The position numbers were made by a program, and so were the translations under genes. Positions 10,293 to 23,699 of a stretch of 64,000 nt of DNA are shown piece after piece; positions within the stretch are counted from its first letter, which is position 1, and each line of letters starts with the position of its first letter. Source of the DNA: Hyaloscypha bicolor E (Eukaryota; Ascomycota; Leotiomycetes; Helotiales; Hyaloscyphaceae); contig NW_020194521.1 in the NCBI RefSeq assembly GCF_002865645.1, positions 248,001-312,000 of the forward strand, written 5' to 3'. The notes beneath the pieces were generated by a model that saw only the letters and a program-made list of their open reading frames with translations, was not told where the DNA came from and did no database searches.

Positions 10293-11376
10293 AATTATAT
10301 ATTTTTCAATTTTAGCTTTATAATTAATAAGCTATATACTAGAACTTTTAAAGGAATTCTTAATTATATACTTTTATATTATTTATATATAAATAAAAAT
10401 AAGATTATGAAAAAAGAAAATAGTTATAAATTTAAAATCAAGAAATTAAAAAACTATATAAATTATTATTTAATAATAATACTTTTAGAAATAAAATATA
10501 CTAATATTAAATAATTAAAGAATATATATTAAATAAAAAAGAAATTAGAAAAGCCTAATATTATATTTACTAGCCTTTAATTAAAAGAATTTATAAATAT
10601 AAAAAGAAATATTTTTTAGAACTTATTTAAACTAGCTTTTAAATACTTAACTAAATAATTAAAATATTTTATAGTTATATTATTATTTATAAATTTAGTA
10701 AAAATATACTTAATATACTTTATATTAATTAGGTTTATATTTATTTAAATAAATAGTTTTATTTATTATAACTAATTTGTAATTCTTTTATTTTTATAAA
10801 TATAATTATATATTTATTAATAAAATAACTAATATAAGCTTTTAATTTATTTATATTTAAAATATTTTAATATTTTCTTTTATATAAAACTCGAGTTATA
10901 TATATATAATTAGCTTTATTTTAATTATATAAAGTATCTTGTAATTTCGTATTTAAATACTAAATTAACTAGCTAAAAAAAAGTAGTTTTAAAAGAAATT
11001 TAGTCTAATTATATTAGATATATTATTAAATTTAAAGAAGTACTTATAGCTTTTAAATTAGCCTTTTATTACTTATAATAATATTATTGAATTATTTCTT
11101 TTTATATTTTATTTAGAATCTTATTATATATATTATAAAGTTCTTAGAAATTTCTTTTTTTATGATATTTATAAAGTATCGATTTTTATAAAAAAGCTTT
11201 CTTAATATAATATATTCTTATAATAATAATTAGCTTCTATAATATATAAATAATAGAAATACTTCTAGAATATTTTACTAATTTTAGTAAAATTAAATAA
11301 AAATATACTAATTTTTATAATTTTTATATATAAACTAAATAATAAATAAGTTAATAAATTAAGCCAAATATATAAT

Positions 11377-11552
11377 TATAAAACCGGGTTTCTGGACTTA
11401 AAAAGCAAGATAAAGTAACTCTTAATTCGAGGATTCTAAACTAAGAAAAGAAGCTCTTAAATATAGAAGCTTAGTATTTTAAATACTAGAATAGCTATAT
11501 ATATTATTATAGTTATATAATACTAAATTTACTAATAAAATAACTAAATATA
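11377..11552 (+). repeat. 5' LTR of the 1.76-kb element
   Basis: A 176-bp copy matching 12958-13133 with differences that are mainly C/T and G/A, as expected from RIP. Confidence 0.85.
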
Positions 11553-12957
11553 ATATTATTTTCTCTTTTAGAAAAGCTTATTTCTAAGTATTAAAAATAA
11601 GCTTTTTATAGTTTATATAAATTATATAGTTTTATATATCCTAATTTCTATATTTCCTATTTATATATTTATATATTTTATTAGTATTTAATATACTAGT
11701 TTTTTTAAATTAGAATTTGAATTAGAATCGGGGCTATAAGATTTAATTAAAAGAGCTAAATTAGAATTATAGTTATTATTACTATAATTTATTAGGAAAA
11801 TTATAATCTTTAGTTCTAGCTTTGGTATCTTTTTATATAATTAAATATTATAGTTCTTTATTTAGTATTTATTACTTCTATAATATATATATATTTGCTT
11901 TATTTTTAATATAGCTAGTATTTTATTAGAAATATAAATTATACTCGACTATTTATAGAAAAAAAAGAGAAGAAAAAGAATTATAGAAGCTTAATAATTA
12001 TATTAATAATATTAATAATTAATATATCTATAGTTTTATTTTTATTTAAGTAATAAGGCTTCTTTTTAGGATTATAATATTTATATATACTAGATTATTT
12101 AGCTAGTTATTATATTATTTCAATAAACTTAATATAGATTTGAGAGAGATTTAATAATTAAGTTAGTTTATTCTTAATTATAGTATTAAGTTCTTAATAG
12201 AAAGCTATAATATTATTAATATTATTCTAGTCTTATTTTTATATTTTATAAAATATATATTTAAACTTAGTAATAAAAGTATAAAGCAAATTAGTACCTT
12301 ATTTAAAAGAGTATAGCTTATTCTCTGCCTCTTATACCTTATTTAAATTCAAGTAAATATAAGAGAGTTAGTTAAGAATTGAAATATAGAACCAGATTTA
12401 ATTATTTTATATTTAAGAAAGCTAAAAAAGCTAAGAAAGAATTATAGCTTGAATATAAGATTCGATATTAAGATAAATATAGTAAAACTAAGTAATAGTA
12501 TTACTAATAGCTTTGTAATTAACTTATAGCTTGGCTTTAATTAATAGAAGCCCGATATTGAACTTATGGATCTAGTTATTAAATTTTTCGGAATATAAAA
12601 GAGAGGATTTTAGCTTTATAAAAAAGAAGCAAATTCGTAAAAGAATAAGTTTATTACCTTATTACTAAATAACTTTAACTTAATATCGAATCTCTATTTA
12701 TAGCTTGGTAATTATATTAGTAATTTGAGTCTATAAAAGTAAATCTATAGTATTAGAAAAAAGAAGAAAGAATTATAAGAGAATATAAAATAAGAAAGAA
12801 TTTAATAAGCCTTTAATTTTTCTAATAAATAATAGTTTTATAATTATATATATTAATAGTACTATTATTAAAATTACTATAAAATTATACTTATATATAA
12901 GATATAAAAGTAGTTTTATTTCCTTTATAGAAATAAGAGGCAAGTTTAGAATAATAT

Positions 12958-13133
12958 TATAAAACCGGGTTTCTGGGCTTAGAAAGTAAGATAAAATAGC
13001 TCTTAATTCGAGAATTCTAAATTAAAGAAAGAAGCTTTTAAATATAAGAGCTTAGTATTCTAAATACTAGAATAACTATATATATTATTATAGTTATATA
13101 ATACTAAATTTACTAGTAAAGTAACTAAGTATA
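12958..13133 (+). repeat. 3' LTR of the 1.76-kb element
   Basis: A 176-bp partner of 11377-11552, followed by the target duplication ATAAT. Confidence 0.85.
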
Positions 13134-13255
13134 ATAATAAGAATTATAAATAAATTTTAAGGCTTGTATTTTCTTAATAAAATATTTAATTAAATAAAAT
13201 ACTTGCTTTTTCTAATTATAAATAAAATAAAATAAAATAAAATAAAAACCGACTA

Positions 13256-16157
13256 ATAATATTATAATATTAATTAATTTAATTTAATTTCAAGTAATAT
13301 AATTTATTAAAACCTTATATATATTTTTTAGTTTTCTTATTTTCTTACCTTAGTATATATTTTCTTATTATTATTAATTTATAAAATTTAAGAAAAATTT
13401 AAAATTAATTAATTATTTTTATATTATTAAAGATATAATTAAATTCCTTAATTATTTTATATATTATAATTCTTTAAATAAACTAATTTCTTTAATATAT
13501 TTAAAAATAACTTAATTTTTAAATAATATTAATATTTATTAGAATTATACTTTTATAATACTTAAGATAACTTTTTAAAATTATATTACTTTATAAGCCT
13601 TTATTAAGAATTACTTTAAATAATATATATTATATATTTTATAAAAAAAGCTTATATTTTATTATATTTTAAATCTTTATTTAAAACTAAACTAGCTTTT
13701 ATAATTAATTATAAAAATGCAAGAAAATTATATAAGCTATAATTTATTTTTAATTAAAGGAATTAAAAAATAACTTGAAATCTTTAATAAATATTACTTA
13801 ATTATAAAAAGTAATAATATATACTAAAATAATTTTATTTTAAATTCTTAAATTCTTAAATTAATTAATTAAAAAAAAATAGTTTAATACTTAAAATATT
13901 ATTACCTAAATTAGAAAACTTATAAAAAAAGCTTATTTCTCTAAATAATAACTTTTAAAGAAAGTAGCTAATAATAATTAATAAATAAAAATAAATTTAA
14001 AATATAATTTCTTATAAGAATACAGTTTTATAATTATAATAAAAAATAATATTAATTAGTATTTTAATAATTCTTTAATTAATTTTAGATTAAATAAAAA
14101 GAAATATTAAGTTTAATAAATCTTAAATTAATAACTTATAAGTAAGAATTTTCTTTTATATTAGTAATTATATATATTTATTTATTTCAAAAAAAATATT
14201 AAAAAGCTTTTTAATATTATTAGAAATATTCTAGACTTTTAATATATATTAATAAATATAAAAACTTTACGAGATTTAAAATAAATAAAGTTTAAATATA
14301 ATAGAAAATTATATATTTAATATATTTAATATTTAAATAACTTTTAAAAAAAATTATATTAGAACTAATATATTTAATATAAGTATAAAATTACTAAAAT
14401 TATATGGGTTTATTAAATATTTAATAAAAAATTTAATTAAACTTTTAACTTATATATATAAATTCGAATTAAGTTTAAATTAATAAATATTTATTAAATC
14501 GAATATATTTAATTATTTAATTAAAGCTTTATTACTAGAAACTTTTTAAAGAAAGGATTCGAATATTAAAAGTATATATTAGTTTAATATAAATAAAACA
14601 AATTATATTACTTTAATTATTATTATTTAACTTATATATAAGAGATTTTTAATAATTAGTATCTCGTTATTTGTAAGCTAAGTTATAGCTTGTTTTTTAT
14701 AATTTAACTTACTTTTAACTTATAATTTATTATCTTTTTATTTTTATATTATTTTTATAATTTATTAATTTAATTTCTTATTAGTTTTTCTTATTATTAT
14801 ATAATATTAATCTTTTTATTATAATTATAACTTTTAATTAAGAACTAGCTTTTTTTAAAAAACTTTAAAATATAAAAATATTTTATAATAAATAATACTT
14901 ATTTTTAATATATTATTTCTTTTTTTTTAATTCTTTTACTTATTAAAGATTTAATAAAATATATTTGTATTTTATTTATAAGGCTTTAAGATTTAATATT
15001 AATTTCTTATTATACTTTTTCTTATAATATTAAATTAAAATAAATTAGAAAAACTTCAAATAATAATTATTAAAAAAAGAAATAAAATATATTTTATAAA
15101 ATACTTTCTTAGAAATATAATTTTTATATTTTAATAATATTATTTATAATTAATTTCTTGTTTCTTTAATTTAATTCTTTTAATAATTTTTAATAATTTT
15201 TAAGCTTTGAAATATTTTTTAAACCTAAAATTTCTTTATAAATATATATTATTAAATCTAGATTTATTAATAAATATTAATAATTTTAAAAAAGTAAAAT
15301 TATATATATTTAATTAAGCTTAATAATAATACTTAAAGTATTAATATTAGTTAATATTATAAGAATTAATATTAAATTAATTAATAGTAATATTAAATAA
15401 GCTTTTATTACTTTTTTATTTTATTAAGCTTTATTTTTCTTTTCTTATATAATAATTTTCTTTAAAATATATTTTTAAAATATTTTCTTTATTTAAATTA
15501 AATAAGTTTCTTATATTATTACTTATAATAAAATTAATTATATTTAATTTAGCTTATAATAAAAAGTAATTCCTTATTTAAACTTATTAATAATAACTTT
15601 ATTAAAATAGTATTTTTTTGTATTATTATTTTTATTATTATATAATATAAGCTTAATAAATATAATAAAGTATATTAAAAAGTATTATTCTAAAATTATA
15701 ATAAAAAAGCTTTAAATAAGACTTAAAAAATTATAAAACAAATAACTTAAATAATTATATTATTAAATTAAAGTTATTAATAAAGCTAAGGAATTTAATT
15801 TAAAGATTTTTGAGGCTTTTTTTAATATAATAATCTTTATAAAAGTTTTAATTTCTTTAATTATTATAGAAAACCTTTTATATATTATAATTAAATAATT
15901 AAAGTTTTATATTTTTTATTAAATATTAAATTATATATATAAAATAAAATAATTATATTTTATTTTAAAGTTTTTAATAAAATTAAAGAAGCTTAAATAA
16001 AATATATAAATATTATATAATAAGCTATTTAATTAGTACTTTTATTAATATATATTTCTCTTAATATTTAAACTTCTTAAAACTAATACTTTTTTTTAAT
16101 AATTTATATTTATTTTATAATATATAATTTAAAGAAATAAAAAGCTCTTTTTATTTT
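13256..16157. other. AT-rich relic, probably degraded Gypsy pol
   Basis: Nearly pure A/T sequence. On the plus strand around 14400-14600 a peptide GFIKYLIKNLIKLLT resembles the GFYRRFI-NFS...PLT segment that joins RT to RNase H in Gypsy polymerases, and the next part looks like a degraded RNase H. No LTR could be paired with it. The rest shows no feature. Confidence 0.35.
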
Positions 16158-16441
16158 TATTAGTATAGCTATAGTTATTAATAATTATATAATATAATTA
16201 TATAATATAGAAGTAACTAGAGATAATAGGATATAAGTAATAGATAATAATTATATAATCTTATATTATATAAGTAATTCAATTAGTAGCTAGTTCCTAT
16301 TAGGCTTAATAGATTTAGGGATTATATATTAATACTATAATACTATAATCTTTATTTCTAAATAATAATAAACTTTACTAATTTATATAAATAATATTTT
16401 ATAATTATATAATAGTATTATATATTTCTAATAAACTAATA
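16158..16441 (+). repeat. 5' LTR of the Copia element
   Basis: A 284-bp copy of the LTR at 22338, longer by an internal AT-rich segment near 16375-16430 that is missing from the 3' LTR. It is either an insertion here or a deletion there. Confidence 0.85.
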
Positions 16442-16999
16442 TTAATTAGTTTATATATATAAATTAGATAGTAAAAAGAATTAAGCTATATTTATTTAAG
16501 ATTTAGTTTTTTAGGGATAAAGCTATTATTTTATATTAAAGAAAGAATAATTATTAATTACTTTTATTTATAATTCGGTTTTATAAAAAGAGAGAGATAT
16601 TTGATTTTATTAAGACCTAATTAAGCTATATTAAAGAAAAGAAATAATAGTTGCCTTTACCTATAATTCGATTCTATAAAAAGAAAAAATACTACTTTTT
16701 ACTAATTACTAAATAGTTAATTATTTAATTATTTAACTATTCTATAAAAATATTTTCTTTATAAAAAATTACTTTTTTTATAATTATTCAAATACCTAAA
16801 GCTCTTAAGCTTTAGAACTATTAAGTTCTTCCGGAATCTTAATATTTTATTTCTTAAATTTCATTTCCTAAATTTCTTATTATAAATGAAATTTTTATCT
16901 TAAATATAATAACTTCTATTTACTTATTTTATAAATTACTCTTCTTTTTATAAATCTATTTTCCTTATAAATTACTATATCTCGAACTAGATATAAGTC

Positions 17000-19900
17000 T
17001 ATAGAATATATAATAATAGAACTTATTATAATAAATAATTCCTTTATTAGATTTATTTAATCCGATTATTTTATATTTATAAGAACTAATAATTTTAAGG
17101 AAATAATAATAAAATAGAGATATGAGATTAATTTAGATATTATTATAATATATAAGATATTTGAGTTTTTAGATATTAAGCTATTTTAATATATTTTCTA
17201 TAAAATAGTTTATAATAATCTTTAGAAGCTATTTAAATATAACTTTAAGGACTTTATTTATTAAAGGAACTTTAATAAACTTAAACTTCTAGAAATACTA
17301 TATTTATATAAGGTTCTTTAATATAGTAATATATATATATATAATAGAATACTAGTATTCTTATTATTATAACTATTTTGCTTTCTATTATTAAGGAAAA
17401 TATATAATATATCTAAATAAATAAGAATCTATTAATAGCTAGATTAGATCTTATTAAGGAATTAATTTTATTATTTTTAATATTTTTATATTATTATTAC
17501 TTCTTTTACTATTTCTTTTATTACTATATCCTATATCTTTATTAGATCTATATAGTAATATAGAATCTTTAAAAATAAATAATATACTTTTATTAGTTCT
17601 ACTACTACTATTATAATTATATTCGAATACTTCCTAATTACCCTTAATTATAAGACTTATTAGGGAAATTACTAAGATCTATATTAAAGAATAAAAATAT
17701 AATAGATCTAATAGTAATTTTAATTATAAATTTATTATTTTCCTTAATATTTACTAATATATAAAGCTTTTATAAAAGATACTAATACGAGCTTTTTCTA
17801 TTATATTAAAGAAACTAGCTCAAGACTACTTCTATAGTAACTAGCTCTCTTAATATATATATAAAGAGGCTTATATTAATATTTATAGCTTTTTTAAAGG
17901 CCCTAAATTCAAATATCGAAATTTAGATAAATAAAATACTATTATATTAGCTTTTATAATAGCTAAATTTCCGGAAAAGATAATATTTAAAACTATTTAA
18001 TTACTAATTAATAAATTATATTAATTATAATATAGTTTTATATCTAATTTATAAAATATTAAATTTTTTTATAATAAAATTATTATTTCTTATTAAGGCT
18101 CCCGGATATATAAATATATAATCTCAGATCCTTTTATAAATCTCGGCTAGCTTATTAATAAGCTCTAATTATCTATTATTATATATAAGAGTAAATAATA
18201 AGCTAATTACGAAAACTTTTTTATTAATTAATAATACTATTTTTAGAATTCTCTAAGCTATTATTTCTCCGGAAATTATTAATACAAATCTAGCTATAAC
18301 TTTAGAACTTATAATAATTATTCTAAGTCTTATAATTATAATAATTATATCCCGAAGTTATATTTTATATATAAGAAGCCCAAATACTACTTATAGAAAT
18401 ATATATTAGAGGAATAAGAGGCTAAGAAAGCTTAATTTAAAAATAGAAATATTTATTAGTTCAGATCTCGAAATACTTGTAATTTTAATAAATACTTTAA
18501 TAATATTTATATATAATATATTACTAAAGCCAAAAGTAAAAAAAGTAATAAGAATAATAAAAACAAACTAGTAAATAATACTTTTAAGGCTTTATTAATA
18601 GAAATAAATAAAAAAGAGAAATATTATTCAAATTCCTATTTTATTTTAATTAAAAGCTTTTTAGCTATTTCTACTATTTCTATTTTACTAATAATTATAG
18701 CTAATATCTTTATAAATAATCTTATTTCTCTTTTTTTTTATATATTAGATAATAGGCAAAAATTATATATTAGAGCCTATTAAACTCTTAATTAAAGATA
18801 TCTAGACTTTTATAATTAATAATATATTAAAATATAATACTTATTACTTTTATAGAATTATAATTAATATTAGAGCCTTTAGATATTTAATTACTAGTTC
18901 TAACTAATTCCAAGCTCTTTAATAAACTAATAATAGTATTAAATTTAATAAAACTACTAAAGGTTAAGTTAATATCTAGTTTAATATTAGATTTATATTT
19001 TCTATTAGATTTATATTTTCTATTAGATTTATATTTTCTATTAGATTTATATTTTCTATTAGATTTATAATAGTAAATATACTAATTAGATAAGTATAAT
19101 TTCATATTATATTTTTAAAGATTCTGTTTTTATTTAGCTTAACTAATATAGATAAGCTAAGAATCTATTTTAATAATCTTATTAATTATTTTATTACTTT
19201 TACTAGAAAATATATATCTATAATATAATGTTTTAAATATTCTTTTCTGCTTTAGAATACTATATTATAAGACTTTATTTCCGAATTCTTTATTTATAAT
19301 TCCTGTTTTTTTATAAAGATTAAATTATAATATTTATATTATTAATTTAGCTATTTATTTATTAGTAAACTCCGGAATATATTAGAATAAACAGGCTATA
19401 ATATTAATATAAAAGCCCTTAAATATCTTATAAAATATTATAAATAATACTAGAAATATAACTAATTATTCGAATAATTTAAGTTTAATTTAAAAGGTAA
19501 TATTAGCTTTAATTATTCTATTATTATTAATATTTTCTATATTTCCGATAAGTTTATACTTTATATTATTAATAAAGGTACTTAATATTAAATCGGCTAA
19601 TAGCTCTAAAATATTAGTATAATATATATCTGAAATATATTTAAATAATACTAAATTAATAATTATTTAGATTTTTTTAATTAGATTATAATAGATATTA
19701 GAAAATAGTTTACTAATAAGAAGTTTATTTAACTTATAAATACTATAGGAACTAGAATTAAAATTATTTCTATAAAAGCTTATAACTCTATTAGAATTAT
19801 AGAATACTATTATAGCCTAATCTAATATATTTATCTTATTATTATAGCTAAAGTTAATAGAATTAATAAGGATATTATATTTTAAATAGCTTTTAAGGCT

Positions 19901-21950
19901 ATTAATAACTTTATAAAACCTAATAGTATTATTCTAATTCTTTTAATTTATAGTACTTTATTTTAAATAACTAAATATAATATCTTATTATTTATTATAT
20001 TATAGTAATTAGTAGTATTTAAAAAAGTAATAATAGAAATTTAGAAGTTTTAAACTAAATATTAAATTACAAATATTCTAAATACCCGAAATAGTTCTAG
20101 TATTACTAATATTTATAAATTATTCCTAAATTCAAATATTTTTATTTAATATAAAGGAAATACTAATTAATCTAATAATTAAAATAAACTATATAAGCTA
20201 GTAGCTATTAATAGAAAAAACTATATACTAGCTTTATTATATAGTAATACTATCTTTTATTTAACTTCTATAAAGCCCTTTTATATAAGGGATATTAAGG
20301 TTATTACTAATAGCTCTAAATCTAAACCTATTCTCGAATCTAATAATAAGACTAAAAGTAATACAAATATAATTTCTCTTATTATTCCTACTATTTTACT
20401 AAAGTATAACAAAGAATACTCTTATAAGATCCCGGATATTATAGTATTTCTATAGAATAATAAACTATATAAGAATTCCTATTAAGTTAAAATTACTAGC
20501 TTTTTAGAAAAGAATATATTTAAGATTATTCTTAGATCTTAAATACTAAAAAAAAAATGTTTTTTAACTTCTGGTTTATTAATAAGATTAAGAATAAGAA
20601 TATAGAAAGAAAGCTTAAGAAGTTAAGACTAGTTATTTAAGCCTATAATAATAATAAGAAATATATAATATTAATATAATTATTTATTATTTAATATATT
20701 AGCTAGAGAGTTATTTTTAATATTACTATTATAATAATAAATATTACGGAATTATATTTATATAATATCTTATAGGCTTATATTTAATTAATAACCTTAT
20801 TTAATTATAATTTCTATATTAATTCATTTTATAAGCTTATTAGAAAGCTAAATCTAAAGAATAATTCTGTTTTAAAAGTTATAAAACTATTATATAATAT
20901 ACTAGAAGCTAGAAATTACTAGTTTAAAACTTATTATTTCTATTATATTAATAAGCTTTCTATAAAATAGTTAATTTATAACTCTTGCTTCTTTTATAAT
21001 AAGAAATTCTTCGGGATTATTAGCTTTTAAACTAATAATATCTTATTTATTAGAACTAATAATTTTATAAAAGCAAAGTAACTAAAGCTTTATAAAGCTA
21101 AAATCTTAGCTAACAAGTATGAATTTCTTATTTTTAATTATAATTTCAAGTTTAATAAAAGTATTATTTATATAAATATTACTAGAATTATTCTTATATA
21201 AGAATACTAGTATAAAAACCTTCGAACTATTTCTATAAAGAAAATTACTAATATAAGTAATTAAAATACTATTTATTAAAATCTTTCTATTAAAAACTAA
21301 TATATTATTTAATATACTAAAGAAGTATATATTATATTAGTCTATTAACTAGAAGCTTTATATAATCTATTAATTATTATTTAAGTTATTAAATTCTCGA
21401 AAACTAATATAAAAATACTTAATAAGTATATTTAATAATAGATTAAGAATATTACTAGAGGACTAAGATTTATAAAGCTAGTAAAGAAGTTCTTATATTT
21501 AATTGTTTTTATAAATACTTTATTTATAAATAATAGAGATCTTTTTTCCTAAATTAGATATATTCTAGTTCTAGTAAATAGAACTAGATATACTAATATT
21601 ATTTACTAGTTCTTTACTAAATACAAAAAAGTTACTAGAAGTATTCTAGCTTTAGAACTTTATAGTATAGCTTATAGTTTTAATATAAGTACTTTAGTTA
21701 AATCTATAATTAATAAAATACTAGAAATAGAGCTATTATTAGTTATTTATACGAATTTAAAGTTATTATATATATACCTTATTAAATTAGATACTACTTA
21801 AAAGAAATACCTAATAATTAATATAATATATCTCTATTAGATATATAAATAATAAGAGATTATAGAAGTTAAGTAAATTAAGGAAAAATTAAATTCTATT
21901 AATTTTATAATAAAATTAAAGCTATTAAATATCCTTAAATATCTTCTTAA
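17000..21950 (+). pseudogene. Copia gag-pol, dead by RIP
   Basis: Conceptual plus-strand reading through many TAG/TAA codons recovers family blocks. Gag at about 17750-18450 includes FIYKKPKYYL.KYILEEQE, a degraded zinc-knuckle region in which Cys and His have become Tyr. The integrase C-terminal half at about 19760-20300 includes NSIRIIEYYYSLI, IAFKAIN and LYKLVAINR. RT at about 20520-21060 includes KLRLVIQAYNN and LQTNNILFI, where the catalytic TDD/VDD-type aspartates read as Asn. RNase H at about 21450-21850 includes FINTLFINNRDLFSQI. Premature stops sit mainly where Gln or Trp is expected, the pattern produced by CpA to TpA change. The original product was a capsid-polymerase polyprotein. 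Confidence 0.85.
18986..19070. repeat. 18-bp tandem repeat, about 4.5 to 5 units
   Basis: The unit ATTTATATTTTCTATTAG is repeated head to tail within the Copia interior and would encode a 6-residue repeat. It is well conserved despite surrounding RIP and may be a late slippage expansion. Confidence 0.85.
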
Positions 21951-22049
21951 TATAAATATAATATAATTAAATATAAAGAAATAAGTTAAATATAAATAAA
22001 ACAGGAAATAAATATATAAGATAAGAGAATATATATAGAGATTTCCTTA

Positions 22050-22280
22050 GTATCTAGTATCTAAATATCTAGTACTAGGCCGGATTAGGAAATTGAATAT
22101 TTAGATATCTAGATATCTAATATTAGGCCAAATTAGAAAATATAAATATATAAGATAAAAGAATATTATAAGAGGAAAAGTTATATATAAAAGGCTATAA
22201 CTTTTAATATATAACTAAAACCTTAAAAGTAATATAGATATATAAAGTATTTAGAAATTCTAGTATTAGACCGGATTAGA
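22050..22280. repeat. Interspersed TAGGCCGGATTAG-type motifs upstream of the Copia 3' LTR
   Basis: Three variants, TACTAGGCCGGATTAGG, TATTAGGCCAAATTAG and TATTAGACCGGATTAGAG, occur near 22072, 22121 and 22264, each after a TATCTAG- or TTCTAG-like stretch. They lie between the end of pol and the 3' LTR. Function unknown; possibly a 3' UTR repeat. Confidence 0.6.
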
Positions 22281-22337
22281 GAATTTATATATAATTAGAG
22301 AAAAGTATTATTTTTCGCGTTTTTAGAAAAGTTCTAG

Positions 22338-22574
22338 TATTAGTATAGCTATAGTTATTAATAGTTATATAATATAATTATATAATATAGAAATAACTAG
22401 AAATAGCGAGATATAAGTAATAGATAATAATTATATAACCTTATATTATATAAGTAATTTACCTAGTAGCTAGTTCTTATTAGGCTTAGTAAATTTAGGA
22501 ATTATATATTAATATTATAATACTATAATTCTTACTTCTAAATAATAATATTATATATTTCTAGTAAACTAATA
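22338..22574 (+). repeat. 3' LTR of the Copia element
   Basis: A 237-bp partner of 16158-16441, followed by ATTTT. Confidence 0.87.
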
Positions 22575-23601
22575 ATTTTTAAATAAATAAATAATTATTT
22601 TAGAAAAAACTAGTTTATAATTCTTTTTCTAATCTTTAAAAATTATAAGATTATATAAAAGCTTAAAACTATTATAGTTAATAATACTTCTTTTAATAAT
22701 ATTTTTTATTAAAAGTAAAAGTATAGCTTAAAATAAAATATAATATAAATATAAATTTATTATATTAATTATATTATTAATTTAATAATATAAATAAAAG
22801 AGTTCGAATTATATAATAAGAAAAAGTAATAAAAGAAATATATAAATAAGAAAATAATAAGAGTTATATATAAGGTTTTAAATTTATTTAATAAAAAATA
22901 TAATATTATAATTTATAAAAAGCTAATCTTTATAAATAATTATATAAAGTAAAATAGCTAATATAAAATACTTAATATTCTTTTATTTTTAAAGATATAT
23001 ATTAAAGCTTAAAAATAATATTAAAAGCTTTATATAAGCTATTTTTTTTTAATAAAAAAGACTTTATATTTAAACTAAAATTATAGTTTTTTTTCTTATA
23101 TTATTAATATATAATATAGTAAGCTAAATATAAAAAGAAAAAAATTAAAAGAATTAAAACTTTTTAATTAACTTAATATAATATATATTTTATTAAAACT
23201 AATTTTTTATTTATTTATATTATTATTTTAATTTTAAATTCTTGTAATTATATAAAATATATTAAAATTTATTAGCTAAAGAAATAAATAAAGCTAATTT
23301 TAGTAAATATAATAGCATTTTTTAAAAAAAATATAAAAAAGAAATAATTATATTTTTATATTTTTATATATTTTTCTTATATAATAACTTTTTTTAAAAC
23401 TTATTAAAGCTAAATACCTTTAATAAAATTATCTTATTTCTTTATATAATTACTAGACTAATAAATAAAAATAAGTATAAATATTATAACTTATAAAAGT
23501 TATATAATTTTAAAGAAAAAATACTTTTATATAATAATATTAAAATATATAAAAGTAATATTAGCTTAAACTTTTATTTATAACTATTAATATTCTTTTA
23601 A
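22575..23601. other. AT-rich RIP-degraded sequence between Copia and Helitron
   Basis: Nearly pure A/T with no frame or paired terminus that I can support. It presumably continues the older transposon into which Copia and Helitron-1 inserted. Confidence 0.5.
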
Positions 23602-23686
23602 CGAGTTTAGGGCCGCTTTACTAAAATTATTAATTAGCGGCCCTATATAAGCTCCGGGGCCAATTAATAATTTTGCCCTAAACTCG
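23602..23686 (-). repeat. Helitron-1 3' terminal hairpin (85 bp)
   Basis: Nested inverted repeats: outer arms CGAGTTTAGGGC/GCCCTAAACTCG, inner arms AAAATTATTAATT/AATTAATAATTTT, plus GGGCCGC/GCGGCCC inside the left half. It lies immediately downstream of the Rep-helicase frame, where a Helitron terminator hairpin is expected, although it is far larger than the usual short hairpin. Confidence 0.85.
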
Positions 23687-23699
23687 TCCCGAGTAGAAT

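Larger units (their letters stand above)
11377..13133 (+). mobile_element. Small LTR element (1.76 kb, non-autonomous) with ATAAT target duplication
   Basis: Two 176-bp direct repeats (11377-11552 and 12958-13133) begin TATAAAACCGGGTTTCTGG and end TAAGTATA/TAAATATA, i.e. TGTA...TACA after RIP. The 5-mer ATAAT precedes the first and follows the second. The 1.4-kb interior has no RT or integrase signature. On the plus strand about 12300-12900 is a lysine- and leucine-rich frame broken by TAG/TAA codons that could be a gag-only remnant. A purine-rich stretch before the second LTR supports plus orientation. It fits a TRIM/LARD-like non-autonomous element, or a heavily deleted one. Confidence 0.85.
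9503..13253. mobile_element. Putative Tc1/mariner-type DNA transposon relic with a nested LTR element
   Basis: Inverted copies of about 85-90 bp lie at 9503-9590 and 13165-13253. Both contain AAGTATTTTATTTAATTAA and end in GCCGGTT/AGTCGG next to a TA. Removing the nested LTR element (11377-13133 plus its 5-bp duplication) leaves about 1.99 kb, the usual size of Tc1/mariner or Fot1-like elements. RIP has removed any readable transposase, so the superfamily rests on TIRs, TA flanks and length only. Confidence 0.5.
16158..22574 (+). mobile_element. Full-length Ty1/Copia retrotransposon, RIP-inactivated
   Basis: LTRs at 16158-16441 and 22338-22574 begin TATTAG and end CTAATA (TGTTAG/CTAACA before RIP). 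The target duplication ATTTT is present at 16153-16157 and 22575-22579. The plus-strand interior reads gag, integrase, then reverse transcriptase and RNase H, the Copia order (integrase before RT). The 5' LTR carries about 50 bp absent from the 3' LTR. A solo LTR of the same family lies at 31487-31758. Confidence 0.92.
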
